From: CAYQQQ01 sp964420125
GTDB taxonomy: Bacteria > Actinomycetota > Acidimicrobiia > Acidimicrobiales > Microtrichaceae
Reading direction: 5' to 3'
NCBI GenBank assembly: GCA_964420125.1
Contig: CAYQQQ010000003.1
Location: forward strand, 164,057-228,056
Length of the DNA: 64,000 nucleotides
Position numbers and translations under genes: made by a program. A model generated the notes under the pieces. It searched no databases, was not told where the DNA came from, and saw only the letters and a list, made by a program, of their open reading frames with translations. Positions 28,873-35,853 of this stretch are shown one piece after another. Positions within the stretch are counted from its first letter, which is position 1. The number at the start of each line of letters is the position of its first letter.

Positions 28873-30297
28873 GTGGCCCGTCGCACCCCGCACGATCCCG
28901 CCTCCAGCGGTGCCGGTCGGCCCCGGCGTGCCACGACCACCTCCAACTTCGGCGTCTCGCGCCGGGAGAGCCACGACTCCAGCGACTTCTACGCTCGCTT
29001 CAGCCCACCGGTCATCGACCTCGACTCGCATCCGGCCGGAGCCGAGGTGGATCGTGCGATCGACGCACTCGTGGCGGGCGACGCCCGCGACATGTCGGAG
29101 GTGGCCACCGGCAGCGTGGCCCTCGTGGTCACCTCGCCGCCGTACTTCGCCGGCAAGGAGTACGAGGAGGCGCTGGGGGAGGGCCACGTGCCGGGCTCGT
29201 ACCTCGACTTCCTGGACATGCTCACCGAGGTGTTCGCCGAGTGCGTCCGTTGCCTGGAGCCGGGGGGTCGCATCGCCGTCAACGTGGCCAACCTCGGCCG
29301 TCGCCCCTACCGCTCCCTCTCCGGCGACGTCACGGCCATCCTCCAGGACCGCCTCGGCCTGCTGCTGCGGGGCGAGGTGATCTGGCAGAAGCAGCGCGCC
29401 GCCGGGGGCAACTGCGCCTGGGGCTCCTTCCAACGGCCGGCCAATCCGGTGCTGCGCGACACCACCGAGCGGGTCGTGGTGGCCAGCAAGGGGCGCTTCG
29501 ACCGGGCGTGGTCGCCGTCGCGGCGCGCCGAGGCCGGTCTGCCCCACGTCGCCACCATCACCCGCGACGAGTTCATCGACGCCACGCTCGACGTGTGGGA
29601 GCTCCCGGCGGAGTCGGCGACCCGTGTCGGCCATCCGGCGCCGTTCCCCGTCGCGCTGCCCGAACGGCTGATCCAGCTCCACACCTACGCCGGCGACCTC
29701 GTGCTCGACCCGTTCATGGGCTCGGGTTCCACCGCCCTGGCGGCGGTGCGGACCGGGCGCCACTTCGTGGGCTACGACACCGACGAAGGCTACGTCGCGC
29801 TGGCCCGCCAACGGATCTCGGAGTTGCAGCCCGCGCTGGGCGACGCCGCCCACCGGCCCGACGGGGGCGCGGCGTTCGCTCCGGTGCTCGAGGCGCTGGA
29901 GGAGGGTCGCTCGGCGCGCGACGTGGCAGAGGTGCTCCTGCAGACCGCCGGGATGGAAGGTCTGCGCCGCGACGTGCGCCTGCCCGGCGGCGTGCAGGTC
30001 AGCTTCGCTGCGCCGCGCGACGATGGCACCCGCGTGCTGTTCGAGGTCTGCGGGTCCTTCTCCACCAGTCGGGGTGGGCTCAACCGCGGCGACGTGCTCT
30101 GGCGGGCGCTGGGAAAGGTCGCGGTGGTGTCCGTCGTCGCGCCTGACGACGCGCTCGTGCTCCTCTCCGGCGAGCTGCCGGTGCGCGGCAGCGCCGGGGC
30201 GCGCCCGCTGGAGACCCTCCTGGAGGCGGGTCAGGTGACCGACGTGATCGACCTGCGCGACCCCGACGCACTCGAGCGGGTGCGAGCGTTGCGGTGA
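28873..30297 (+). CDS. Solitary SPPY-type DNA methyltransferase (beta class)
   Basis: A 474-residue amino-methyltransferase. The catalytic motif TSPPYFAGKEYEE (SPPY, typical of N4-cytosine or some N6-adenine enzymes) comes first, near residue 94. The SAM-binding motif DPFMGSGSTALAA follows near residue 280, then GYDTDEGYVALARQR, which is the beta-class order. About 140 residues beyond the catalytic core (FEVCGSFSTSRGGLNRGDVLW and onward) form a C-terminal domain I do not recognise. No restriction endonuclease is adjacent, so this is likely an orphan methylase. Its stop overlaps the start of the DUF3097 gene (GTGA). Confidence 0.87.
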   Translation: MARRTPHDPASSGAGRPRRATTTSNFGVSRRESHDSSDFYARFSPPVIDLDSHPAGAEVDRAIDALVAGDARDMSEVATGSVALVVTSPPYFAGKEYEEALGEGHVPGSYLDFLDMLTEVFAECVRCLEPGGRIAVNVANLGRRPYRSLSGDVTAILQDRLGLLLRGEVIWQKQRAAGGNCAWGSFQRPANPVLRDTTERVVVASKGRFDRAWSPSRRAEAGLPHVATITRDEFIDATLDVWELPAESATRVGHPAPFPVALPERLIQLHTYAGDLVLDPFMGSGSTALAAVRTGRHFVGYDTDEGYVALARQRISELQPALGDAAHRPDGGAAFAPVLEALEEGRSARDVAEVLLQTAGMEGLRRDVRLPGGVQVSFAAPRDDGTRVLFEVCGSFSTSRGGLNRGDVLWRALGKVAVVSVVAPDDALVLLSGELPVRGSAGARPLETLLEAGQVTDVIDLRDPDALERVRALR

Positions 30298-31151
30298 GCT
30301 CGCGGGGGCGCGTGCCGGCGTCGGCGGTGAGCAGCCGAGCCACCGAGCGGGTCGACATCGCCGAGGGCGGTCGCGTCGCAGATGCGACCCCGGGGGTGGC
30401 CGCCACGATCGGGCTGGTGGTGCTGCACCGACGCAGCGGGGTCCGTGGACGGGTGCAGCGCTTCGCCGGTGGGTTCGTGGAGCTGCTCGACGCGCGTGGC
30501 CGTCGCCACCAGTTCCGCAACCTGCCCGGGGCCTTCGCCGTGCACGGGGAGACGATCACACTGGTCCCGGCGGCACCCGCGGCGGCCGCGCCCGCGCTCC
30601 GCCGAAGTGCCTCGGGGGCGATGACCGAGGGGTGTGCACCTGCCAGGGTGGCCCGGGCGAGCCGCCTGTGGGTGGAAGGGGTCCACGACGCGGAGCTGCT
30701 GGAGCGGGTGTGGGGCGACGAGCTGCGGGAGCTGGCGATCGTGGTCGAGCCGCTCGGGGGCGTCGATCGGCTGCCGGAGGCCCTCGAGGCCTTCCGGCCT
30801 GGTCCGGGTCGCTGCGTGGTGGTGCTGGTCGACCACCTGGTCGAGGGCTCGCGGGAGCAGCGCCTGACCGCACCCGTCACCAGCGCCCACGTGCGTGTGG
30901 TGGGCCATCCGTTCGTGGACGTGTGGCAGTGCGTCCGAGCTGATCGCCTGGGCATCGGGGCCTGGCCGTCGGTGCCCCGCGGGGAGGACTGGAAGGAAGG
31001 GGTGTGTCGACGCCTGGGATGGGGCCGACCTGCAGAGGGCTGGAGGCGGGTGCTCGGCGTCGTCGACTCCTACGCCGACCTCGACCCTTCGTTGGTCCAC
31101 GCCGTGGAGACCGCCCTCGACCTCCTCACCGCCGAGGTCCCGGACACGTGA
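30294..31151 (+). CDS. DUF3097 family protein (possible TOPRIM-like core)
   Basis: A 285-residue protein matching the actinobacterial DUF3097 pattern: an N-terminal small beta domain (RSGVRGRVQRFAGGFVELLD-like), then RLWVEGVHDAELLERVWGDELRE, VVEPLGGVDRLPEAL and VVLVDHLVEGSREQR. The VEGxxDAELLE element followed by a hydrophobic strand ending in Asp (VLVDH) resembles a TOPRIM fold as used by nucleases and primases; that is my inference, not family annotation. The GTG start overlaps the methyltransferase stop and the stop overlaps the next start (GTGA), so the three genes are coupled. Confidence 0.85.
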   Translation: MSSRGRVPASAVSSRATERVDIAEGGRVADATPGVAATIGLVVLHRRSGVRGRVQRFAGGFVELLDARGRRHQFRNLPGAFAVHGETITLVPAAPAAAAPALRRSASGAMTEGCAPARVARASRLWVEGVHDAELLERVWGDELRELAIVVEPLGGVDRLPEALEAFRPGPGRCVVVLVDHLVEGSREQRLTAPVTSAHVRVVGHPFVDVWQCVRADRLGIGAWPSVPRGEDWKEGVCRRLGWGRPAEGWRRVLGVVDSYADLDPSLVHAVETALDLLTAEVPDT

Positions 31152-32479
31152 GGGTCGCCGACCTCCTGGCGGAGCGTCTGGTGGGGCTGGGCGTGCGCCG
31201 GCTCTTCGGTGACCCGCTTCCTCTCCGCGACGATCGATCCCCGGTGCTGCACCAGGTGCCGCTCGACGAGCCGGAGCTCGCCACGCTGCTCGCCGATGCC
31301 GATGGCCGCATCGGCGAGGTGGACGGACGCGGCCGCCTCGGTGCCGCCCTGATCCCCGGAGGCGTGCTGCACCTGTCGAGCCAGCCGTCCGGCCGGGCCC
31401 CGGTGCACACGGTCGGCTCGGTGGAGGAGCTGGTCGACGTGCTGGTCGACCTCGGTGGGGTGCGCATCCCGGACACGTCGGCTCTCCACCTCGACCTCGA
31501 CCTCGGTGCCCCTGTGCCCGACGGCCTGCAGCCATCCGTGTCGCCCGAACGCCGCCCCGTGCTCACGCTGTCGCCGTCGATGGATGGGCTGTCGATGGTC
31601 CTGGTGGTCGGTTCGGGGGTGGTGCGGGCCGGCTCGGTGCGCCAGATGCAGGAGGTCGCCCGTCGGGCCGGGGTCGGTGTGCTCAACACCTGGGGAGCGA
31701 AGGGGGTGGAGCGTTGGGACAGCGCCTGGCACCTCGGCACCGCCGGCCTCCAGGTGGACGACCTGCAGCTCGCCGGCCTGGGCCGCGTCGATGTGGTGCT
31801 CACCAGCGGCGTCGACCCTGCGGAGCTGCCGCCCGAGGCGCTGGGGAGCGCCCTCGTGCAGGACGTGCCTCCCACCCAGCTCGGCGCCCTCTGCGCCGAC
31901 TGGCCGGTCCGGGTCGAGCCGCCACCCGGTCCACCGACCCTCTTCGACGCGATCGCCGGTGTGGTTCGCCCCCTCTACGAGCGCGGCACTGCGCCCATCA
32001 ACCCGGCCCGGGCGTCACTGCACCTCTCGGGTTCGCTGCCCGACGGTGCGGTGGCGCTGGCCGACGCCGGCCCCGCCGGGTTCTGGGTCGCACGCACCTT
32101 CCCCACCTCCATCCCCTCCTCGGTGTGCGTGCCCGCGAACCGTGCCGACGGGTTCGCGGTGGCCGGCGCCCTCTGCGCCGGACTCGACGGTCGAGCGGCC
32201 CTGGCGGTCACCGACGAGGCCGCGGCATCCCAGGAGATCACCGGTGCCGCTCTGGAGCTCGCCGACAGCCTCGGTGTCGGCATCGGGCTGCAGGTGTGGG
32301 GCGCCGACGGCGACCGGAGGTGGTCGACCGCGGAGGGCCACGTGGAGCTGCTGCGCCTGCACCTCGATGCCGCAGCGACCGCTTCGGTGCGCGTCGACCG
32401 CGTCGGGATCGACCTCGAGGCCACCGACGCCCTGGTGGCGCTCGCCGGCGCCCCCGTGTCGCAGATGCGGCACGACTAG
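31148..32479 (+). CDS. Degenerate thiamine diphosphate enzyme-like protein
   Basis: A 443-residue protein with the outline of a TPP enzyme. The N-terminus RVADLLAERLVGLGVRRLFG matches a Pyr domain start, the middle VLVVGSGVVRAGSVRQMQEVARRAGVGVLNTWGAKG matches the central domain, and the end GFAVAGALCAGLDGRAALAVTDEAA aligns with the PP domain. The GDG metal motif is replaced by TDE, the later NN by GA, and the Pyr-domain Glu is not seen. It is also about 130 residues shorter than active enzymes. It probably binds neither cofactor nor metal and may be structural or regulatory. It is coupled by GTGA to the DUF3097 gene. Confidence 0.7.
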   Translation: MRVADLLAERLVGLGVRRLFGDPLPLRDDRSPVLHQVPLDEPELATLLADADGRIGEVDGRGRLGAALIPGGVLHLSSQPSGRAPVHTVGSVEELVDVLVDLGGVRIPDTSALHLDLDLGAPVPDGLQPSVSPERRPVLTLSPSMDGLSMVLVVGSGVVRAGSVRQMQEVARRAGVGVLNTWGAKGVERWDSAWHLGTAGLQVDDLQLAGLGRVDVVLTSGVDPAELPPEALGSALVQDVPPTQLGALCADWPVRVEPPPGPPTLFDAIAGVVRPLYERGTAPINPARASLHLSGSLPDGAVALADAGPAGFWVARTFPTSIPSSVCVPANRADGFAVAGALCAGLDGRAALAVTDEAAASQEITGAALELADSLGVGIGLQVWGADGDRRWSTAEGHVELLRLHLDAAATASVRVDRVGIDLEATDALVALAGAPVSQMRHD

Positions 32480-32490
32480 AACGTGTTCTC
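32477..32490. promoter_or_regulatory. KstR-type operator at the TetR gene
   Basis: The 14-nt sequence TAGAACGTGTTCTC fits the KstR box TnnAACnnGTTnnA at all but the last base and has a 12-nt perfect palindromic core (AGAACGTGTTCT; 6-nt arms). It abuts the -10 box of the TetR gene, so it is placed for autorepression. It lies directly at the 3' end of the preceding gene. Confidence 0.75.
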
Positions 32491-32491
32491 C

Positions 32492-32497
32492 TAACCT
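32492..32497 (+). promoter_or_regulatory. -10 box for the KstR-like TetR gene
   Basis: TAACCT is 6 nt before GTG 32504 and one nt after the KstR-type box. It favours GTG 32504 over GTG 32498, which directly abuts the box. Confidence 0.45.
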
Positions 32498-32503
32498 GTG
32501 GCG

Positions 32504-33076
32504 GTGCGCAACGGAACCCTGACGCCCTCGCAGGCCGCCCGTCGGGAGCGGATGCTGGCCGCCGCCCTCGAGCTGGCGCTCGAGGGCGGATGGGACGCGG
32601 TGCAGATGCGGGAGGTCGCCGCCCGGGCCGATGTGGCGCTGGGCACCCTCTACCGCTACTTCCAGTCCAAGGAGTACCTGCTGGTGTCGGTCATGCTCGA
32701 CCTCGTCGAGGACATGGCGGAGCTCCTGTCGGTCGATCCGGCCGAGGGAGACGACCCCGTGGAGCGGGTGGCCGACGTGCTGGCCCGCTGCAACCAGGTC
32801 CTGGAGAACGAACCGGCGCTCACCACCGCCGTGATCCGCGCGCTGGTGTCGGGGAACACCGAGATCGCCCCCGTGGTGCTGCAGGTGCGCGAGGAGATGC
32901 GCCGCATGATCGGCGACGCCATGGGGGATCCCCCTCGGGGCGAGGACGACGTGCTGGCCATGGACCTCCTCTCGGACGTGTGGCTGGCGGTCCTGGTGAG
33001 CTGGATCTCCGGCACCGAGCCGCAGAGCGCGGTGGTGCCCCGGTTGAGGTCGGCCACCCGGGTGCTGCTGGGTTGA
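32504..33076 (+). CDS. KstR-like TetR family repressor
   Basis: A 190-residue regulator with an N-terminal HTH (RRERMLAAALELALEGGWDAVQMREVAARADVALGTLYRYFQSKEYLLVS) that closely follows the KstR pattern GGYxAVQMRxVAxRADVAxGTLYRYFPSKxHLLVSA. The C-terminal ligand-binding domain keeps NPLLT-like NEPALTTAVIRALV and ISDVWL-like LLSDVWLAVLVSWI. In mycobacteria and rhodococci, KstR represses steroid ring and side-chain catabolism genes and is released by a steroid CoA thioester. The box overlapping its own promoter and a second one at an acyl-CoA synthetase 12 kb away support this. In-frame GTG 32498 is an alternative start. Confidence 0.88.
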   Translation: MRNGTLTPSQAARRERMLAAALELALEGGWDAVQMREVAARADVALGTLYRYFQSKEYLLVSVMLDLVEDMAELLSVDPAEGDDPVERVADVLARCNQVLENEPALTTAVIRALVSGNTEIAPVVLQVREEMRRMIGDAMGDPPRGEDDVLAMDLLSDVWLAVLVSWISGTEPQSAVVPRLRSATRVLLG

Positions 33077-33125
33077 TCCGGGTCCTCCCCCACGGTGCTC
33101 TGTCCGCTTTCGGACGGCTCGCCGC

Positions 33126-33131
33126 AATACT
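33126..33131 (+). promoter_or_regulatory. Possible -10 box for the small lipoprotein
   Basis: AATACT is 6 nt before ATG 33138. The first base deviates from the TANNNT pattern. Confidence 0.25.
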
Positions 33132-33137
33132 TGGTCC

Positions 33138-33584
33138 ATGAGAACCCGAAGCCTGGCCGCCGTCGCTGCGGCCGCACTGCTGCCCGCCCTACCCGCCGTG
33201 CAGGGCTGCTCGGACGCCGAGGACGACGCCCAGGGGATCGCCACCGACGACGAGGACGCCGATGCCACGACCACCGAGGCGCCCGATGCCGAGACGGATC
33301 CCGGTGCCGGCGGCGATGGCGCCGGGGTGGAGGCACCCATCATGATCGACGGCCCCGACGCGGTCTCGGCCACCGTGGGGAGCGCGCTGGACGTCATCAC
33401 CGACGACGTGACCGAGGTGCGCACCGACGACCCCGAGGTGCTGGAGGTGTCCCAGCCCTCCGACGACGGCTCCGCCCAGTTCAACGCCGGTGCGACGGTG
33501 GTCGGCGCCGGGGAGGCCACCCTCTCGGTGTACGGCGAGGGCGGGGAGAAGCTCTACGAGGTGAGCGTGACCGCCGAGGGGTGA
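33138..33584 (+). CDS. Small exported acidic protein, probable lipoprotein
   Basis: A 148-residue protein with a signal peptide (MRTRSLAAVAAAALLPALPA) and Cys at 24 in AVQGC, a passable but not ideal lipobox. Then comes a Thr/Asp/Glu/Ala-rich linker to about residue 65 and a small beta-rich domain (IDGPDAVSATVGSALDVI, ATLSVYGEGGEKLYEVSVTAEG) that resembles a bacterial Ig-like fold. It should be anchored outside the membrane. The function is unknown. It is convergent with the WXG100-type gene. Confidence 0.7.
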   Translation: MRTRSLAAVAAAALLPALPAVQGCSDAEDDAQGIATDDEDADATTTEAPDAETDPGAGGDGAGVEAPIMIDGPDAVSATVGSALDVITDDVTEVRTDDPEVLEVSQPSDDGSAQFNAGATVVGAGEATLSVYGEGGEKLYEVSVTAEG

Positions 33585-33638
33585 CCGCGCGGGACCCTGC
33601 CGATGTGAACGTCGCGAGGGAGCACGCCGCAGGGCAGG

Positions 33639-34883
33639 CTATCGCCGCCAGTCGATGCGACGATGGGTGAGCTCCGCACCCCCTTCGGCACGTGGGCCGT
33701 CCCCGGCGGTGACGGTGGCGCCATGCGCGGTGCTGCTCACCTCGCCGTCCTCGGAGACGAGCTGGACCGAGCGAACGGCATCGTCGAGGTGGCGCAGACG
33801 GTCTGCGGCGTCGTCCACGTCGCCTCGGGCGAGGTCGTCCCACGCCGCCTCGAGCGCCGACCCGGCGGCTGCATCGTCGAGCTGGATCGTGGTCAGCAGC
33901 CGAACTGCCTCGTCGCCGTGCAGCGAGGTGCTGGTGATCACCACCGTTCGGGTGCCGCCGCGTGCGGGGAAGACCTCGACGTCGGACTCCACGGCCGCGG
34001 CGTCGCGGCGGGCCGCGGGCTCGCCGAAGAGCAGGCCGGGCAGCGTGGCGGCGCCGGCTCCTTCGAGGTGGAGCACCAGGGAGGTGTCCTCGCCGCGACG
34101 ACGGACCCCGATCTGGGCGGTGGTGGTCCCCCGTGCCCGACCCGAGAGGGGTCCGGCGGCACCGGCGGCGGTCACCGTGAGGGCGACGCCGACCATCGCG
34201 GTGCGGCTCTCCGGGGACGGCGGCGAGTGGCCCAGCAGCGACTGGAGGCCGCTGCGGGCGGTGGCCATCCCGGGGACGAGGTCGATGGCCGCCTCGACCG
34301 CGCGTGCTCTGCCGAACCCGACGGCCTCGTCGTCGGCGACGACCCAGGTGGCGCTGCCCGAGCTGACCACCGCCGCCCCGGCGTCGGCCCTCGCCTCGCC
34401 CCCCAGGGCATCGGCGCCGTGCAGCTCGACGCCTCCGCCGAGCCCTGCGCCACCACCGATCGCGCCGTCGAGCTCCAGGGTCACGCGACTGGTCGGACCG
34501 GGGAGGTCGTCGACCGTGAGCGAACCCTGCGCTCCGAGGTCGATCCCCGCGCCGGCGCCGAGGTCGAGCTGCCAGCGCTCCGAGCTCAGCGGCATCGAGG
34601 GGGCGACGCTCCCCGGGCTCGTGGCCTCGGAGGCCGCCCGCTGCTCTCCGGCCTCAGCTCGGAGCCGTCGCGCGGTGGACGCCAGGGTGTCGGCGGCGGC
34701 GCGCAGCGAGCCACGCTGGCCTTGCCACCCGACCCGGAACCGGCGGGCATCCGGCCCCCACCAGGAAGCTCCCTGGAGGCGCCGGTCGAGGCTGCCTCCG
34801 CTCGCGCTCAGCGCTGCTGCTGCCCTCTGCAGCTCGTCGGCGAGCGAGTCGAGCTGCTCGGGGTCGGCGCCGATCTCGGCCAT
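33639..34883 (-). CDS. WXG100-like N-terminal domain protein with Gly/Ala-rich C-terminal part
   Basis: A 414-residue protein. The first about 90 residues are a helical hairpin with W41-W42-G43 at the turn (DPEQLDSLADELQRAA, SLDRRLQGASWWGPDARRFRVGW), the pattern of WXG100/ESX proteins. The rest is rich in Gly, Ala, Ser and short beta-like stretches (LDLGAGAGIDLGAQGSL) with no toxin motif or cysteine. There is no signal peptide, consistent with a type VII substrate, but no type VII secretion gene is in the window. ATG 34883 has a TACCGT box 6 nt upstream. The function is unknown. Confidence 0.7.
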   Translation of the reverse strand: MAEIGADPEQLDSLADELQRAAAALSASGGSLDRRLQGASWWGPDARRFRVGWQGQRGSLRAAADTLASTARRLRAEAGEQRAASEATSPGSVAPSMPLSSERWQLDLGAGAGIDLGAQGSLTVDDLPGPTSRVTLELDGAIGGGAGLGGGVELHGADALGGEARADAGAAVVSSGSATWVVADDEAVGFGRARAVEAAIDLVPGMATARSGLQSLLGHSPPSPESRTAMVGVALTVTAAGAAGPLSGRARGTTTAQIGVRRRGEDTSLVLHLEGAGAATLPGLLFGEPAARRDAAAVESDVEVFPARGGTRTVVITSTSLHGDEAVRLLTTIQLDDAAAGSALEAAWDDLARGDVDDAADRLRHLDDAVRSVQLVSEDGEVSSTAHGATVTAGDGPRAEGGAELTHRRIDWRR

Positions 34884-34889
34884 GCGCGC

Positions 34890-34895
34890 ACGGTA
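34890..34895 (-). promoter_or_regulatory. -10 box for a leaderless start of the WXG100-like gene
   Basis: On the minus strand TACCGT lies 6 nt before ATG 34883. Confidence 0.4.
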
Positions 34896-34953
34896 GCCAA
34901 CCGCGGACCGGGGAGCCCGTGCCACGACCGGGTGGCGCGACCCGGTCGAGGGC

Positions 34954-35751
34954 TCACGGCGCAGACTCGACGCGCAGCACGGCGCCCTGCGGGGTGGCAC
35001 GGGGGGTGCAGGTGCGCTGGAACCACCCCTCCTCCGACGCCCAGGCCGTGGTGTTGTCGCATCCTCCCTCCGCGTGTGACTGGTAGTTCACCGACATGGT
35101 CGAGACGCGCACCGGCGCCCCGGAGGCCGACACGGCGAAGGGGTGCGACCAGCCCACCGTCACCGGCGGGTCGTCGCAGTCGGCGAAGACCTCGGACCAC
35201 ATCACCGCTGCGGAGATGCGCTCACCCGGCACGTACAGGTCGCGCACCTCCACCTTGACCCCGGTGGAGGTGTCGGTGATCGAGGCGCGCCAGGGGGTGA
35301 GCCCCTCCGGTGCGGGCGTTCCCCGGGGAGCCGGGGCGATGTGCAGCCGGTAGCCGACTCCCGGGCTCCACGGGAAGTCGCGGGTGTTGGCGTTGCGCAG
35401 CGCAGAGGGCAGTGGGGAGGTGGAGCCCTGGAGCTCTCGACCGTCCGGCCCGTAGCCGCCCCAGTTCACCGCGGTGGAACCGGGGTGGCGTGGATGCCAC
35501 TGCAGCCCGAGGTGGGCACCGCCCGCCGGCCGCCCCTGCTGGCCGAGGCCTCCGCCGAGGGAGGAGAAATCGGCCTGCAGCGCCCAGAAGTGGAGCTTCG
35601 CCACCCGCGGGGCCTCGACCACGGTGAGGGTGACGGCCAGCTCGTTCAGCTCGCCGGCGGTCTCCCAGCGGAGGTGGAGGGAGGATGCCCCGTTGGCCGA
35701 CGGCGGCCGGCCGCTCACCCGGGCCGAGGCGGATCGGCGTCGCAAGATCAT
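34954..35751 (-). CDS. Hypothetical protein, beta-rich
   Basis: A 265-residue protein I do not recognise. It has no signal peptide or membrane helix. Trp, Gly and aromatic residues are frequent (WETAGELNELAVTL, HFWALQADFSSLGGGLG, NWGGYGPDGRELQG, DFPWSPGVGYRLHI, TPWRASITDTSTG), suggesting a beta-sandwich, loosely like the DUF3472/carbohydrate-binding pattern. The C-terminal part has CDDPPVTVGWSHPFAVS and three Cys. ATG 35751 follows a TACGCT box by 6 nt. It is upstream of, and in the same direction as, the WXG100-like gene with a 70-nt gap, so they may be co-expressed. Confidence 0.6.
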   Translation of the reverse strand: MILRRRSASARVSGRPPSANGASSLHLRWETAGELNELAVTLTVVEAPRVAKLHFWALQADFSSLGGGLGQQGRPAGGAHLGLQWHPRHPGSTAVNWGGYGPDGRELQGSTSPLPSALRNANTRDFPWSPGVGYRLHIAPAPRGTPAPEGLTPWRASITDTSTGVKVEVRDLYVPGERISAAVMWSEVFADCDDPPVTVGWSHPFAVSASGAPVRVSTMSVNYQSHAEGGCDNTTAWASEEGWFQRTCTPRATPQGAVLRVESAP

Positions 35752-35757
35752 GGGTCG

Positions 35758-35763
35758 AGCGTA
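35758..35763 (-). promoter_or_regulatory. -10 box for a leaderless start of the hypothetical gene
   Basis: On the minus strand TACGCT lies 6 nt before ATG 35751. Confidence 0.4.
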
Positions 35764-35839
35764 CGGCTCGGCCGGTCGGCTCGGGCCGATCCGGCTCCAA
35801 CAGCTGACGACCCGTCAGGTCCGGGTCCGAGGCGTTGGC

Positions 35840-35845
35840 TAGGGT
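35840..35845 (+). promoter_or_regulatory. -10 box for a leaderless start of the first FadD19-like gene
   Basis: TAGGGT is 8 nt before GTG 35854. No KstR-type box is seen here. Confidence 0.4.
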
Positions 35846-35853
35846 GGTGCGCT

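Noticed and set aside
33101..33116. Hairpin GTCCG-CTTT-CGGAC after the TetR gene as terminator
   Set aside because: A 5-nt stem is too short to claim in such GC-rich DNA.
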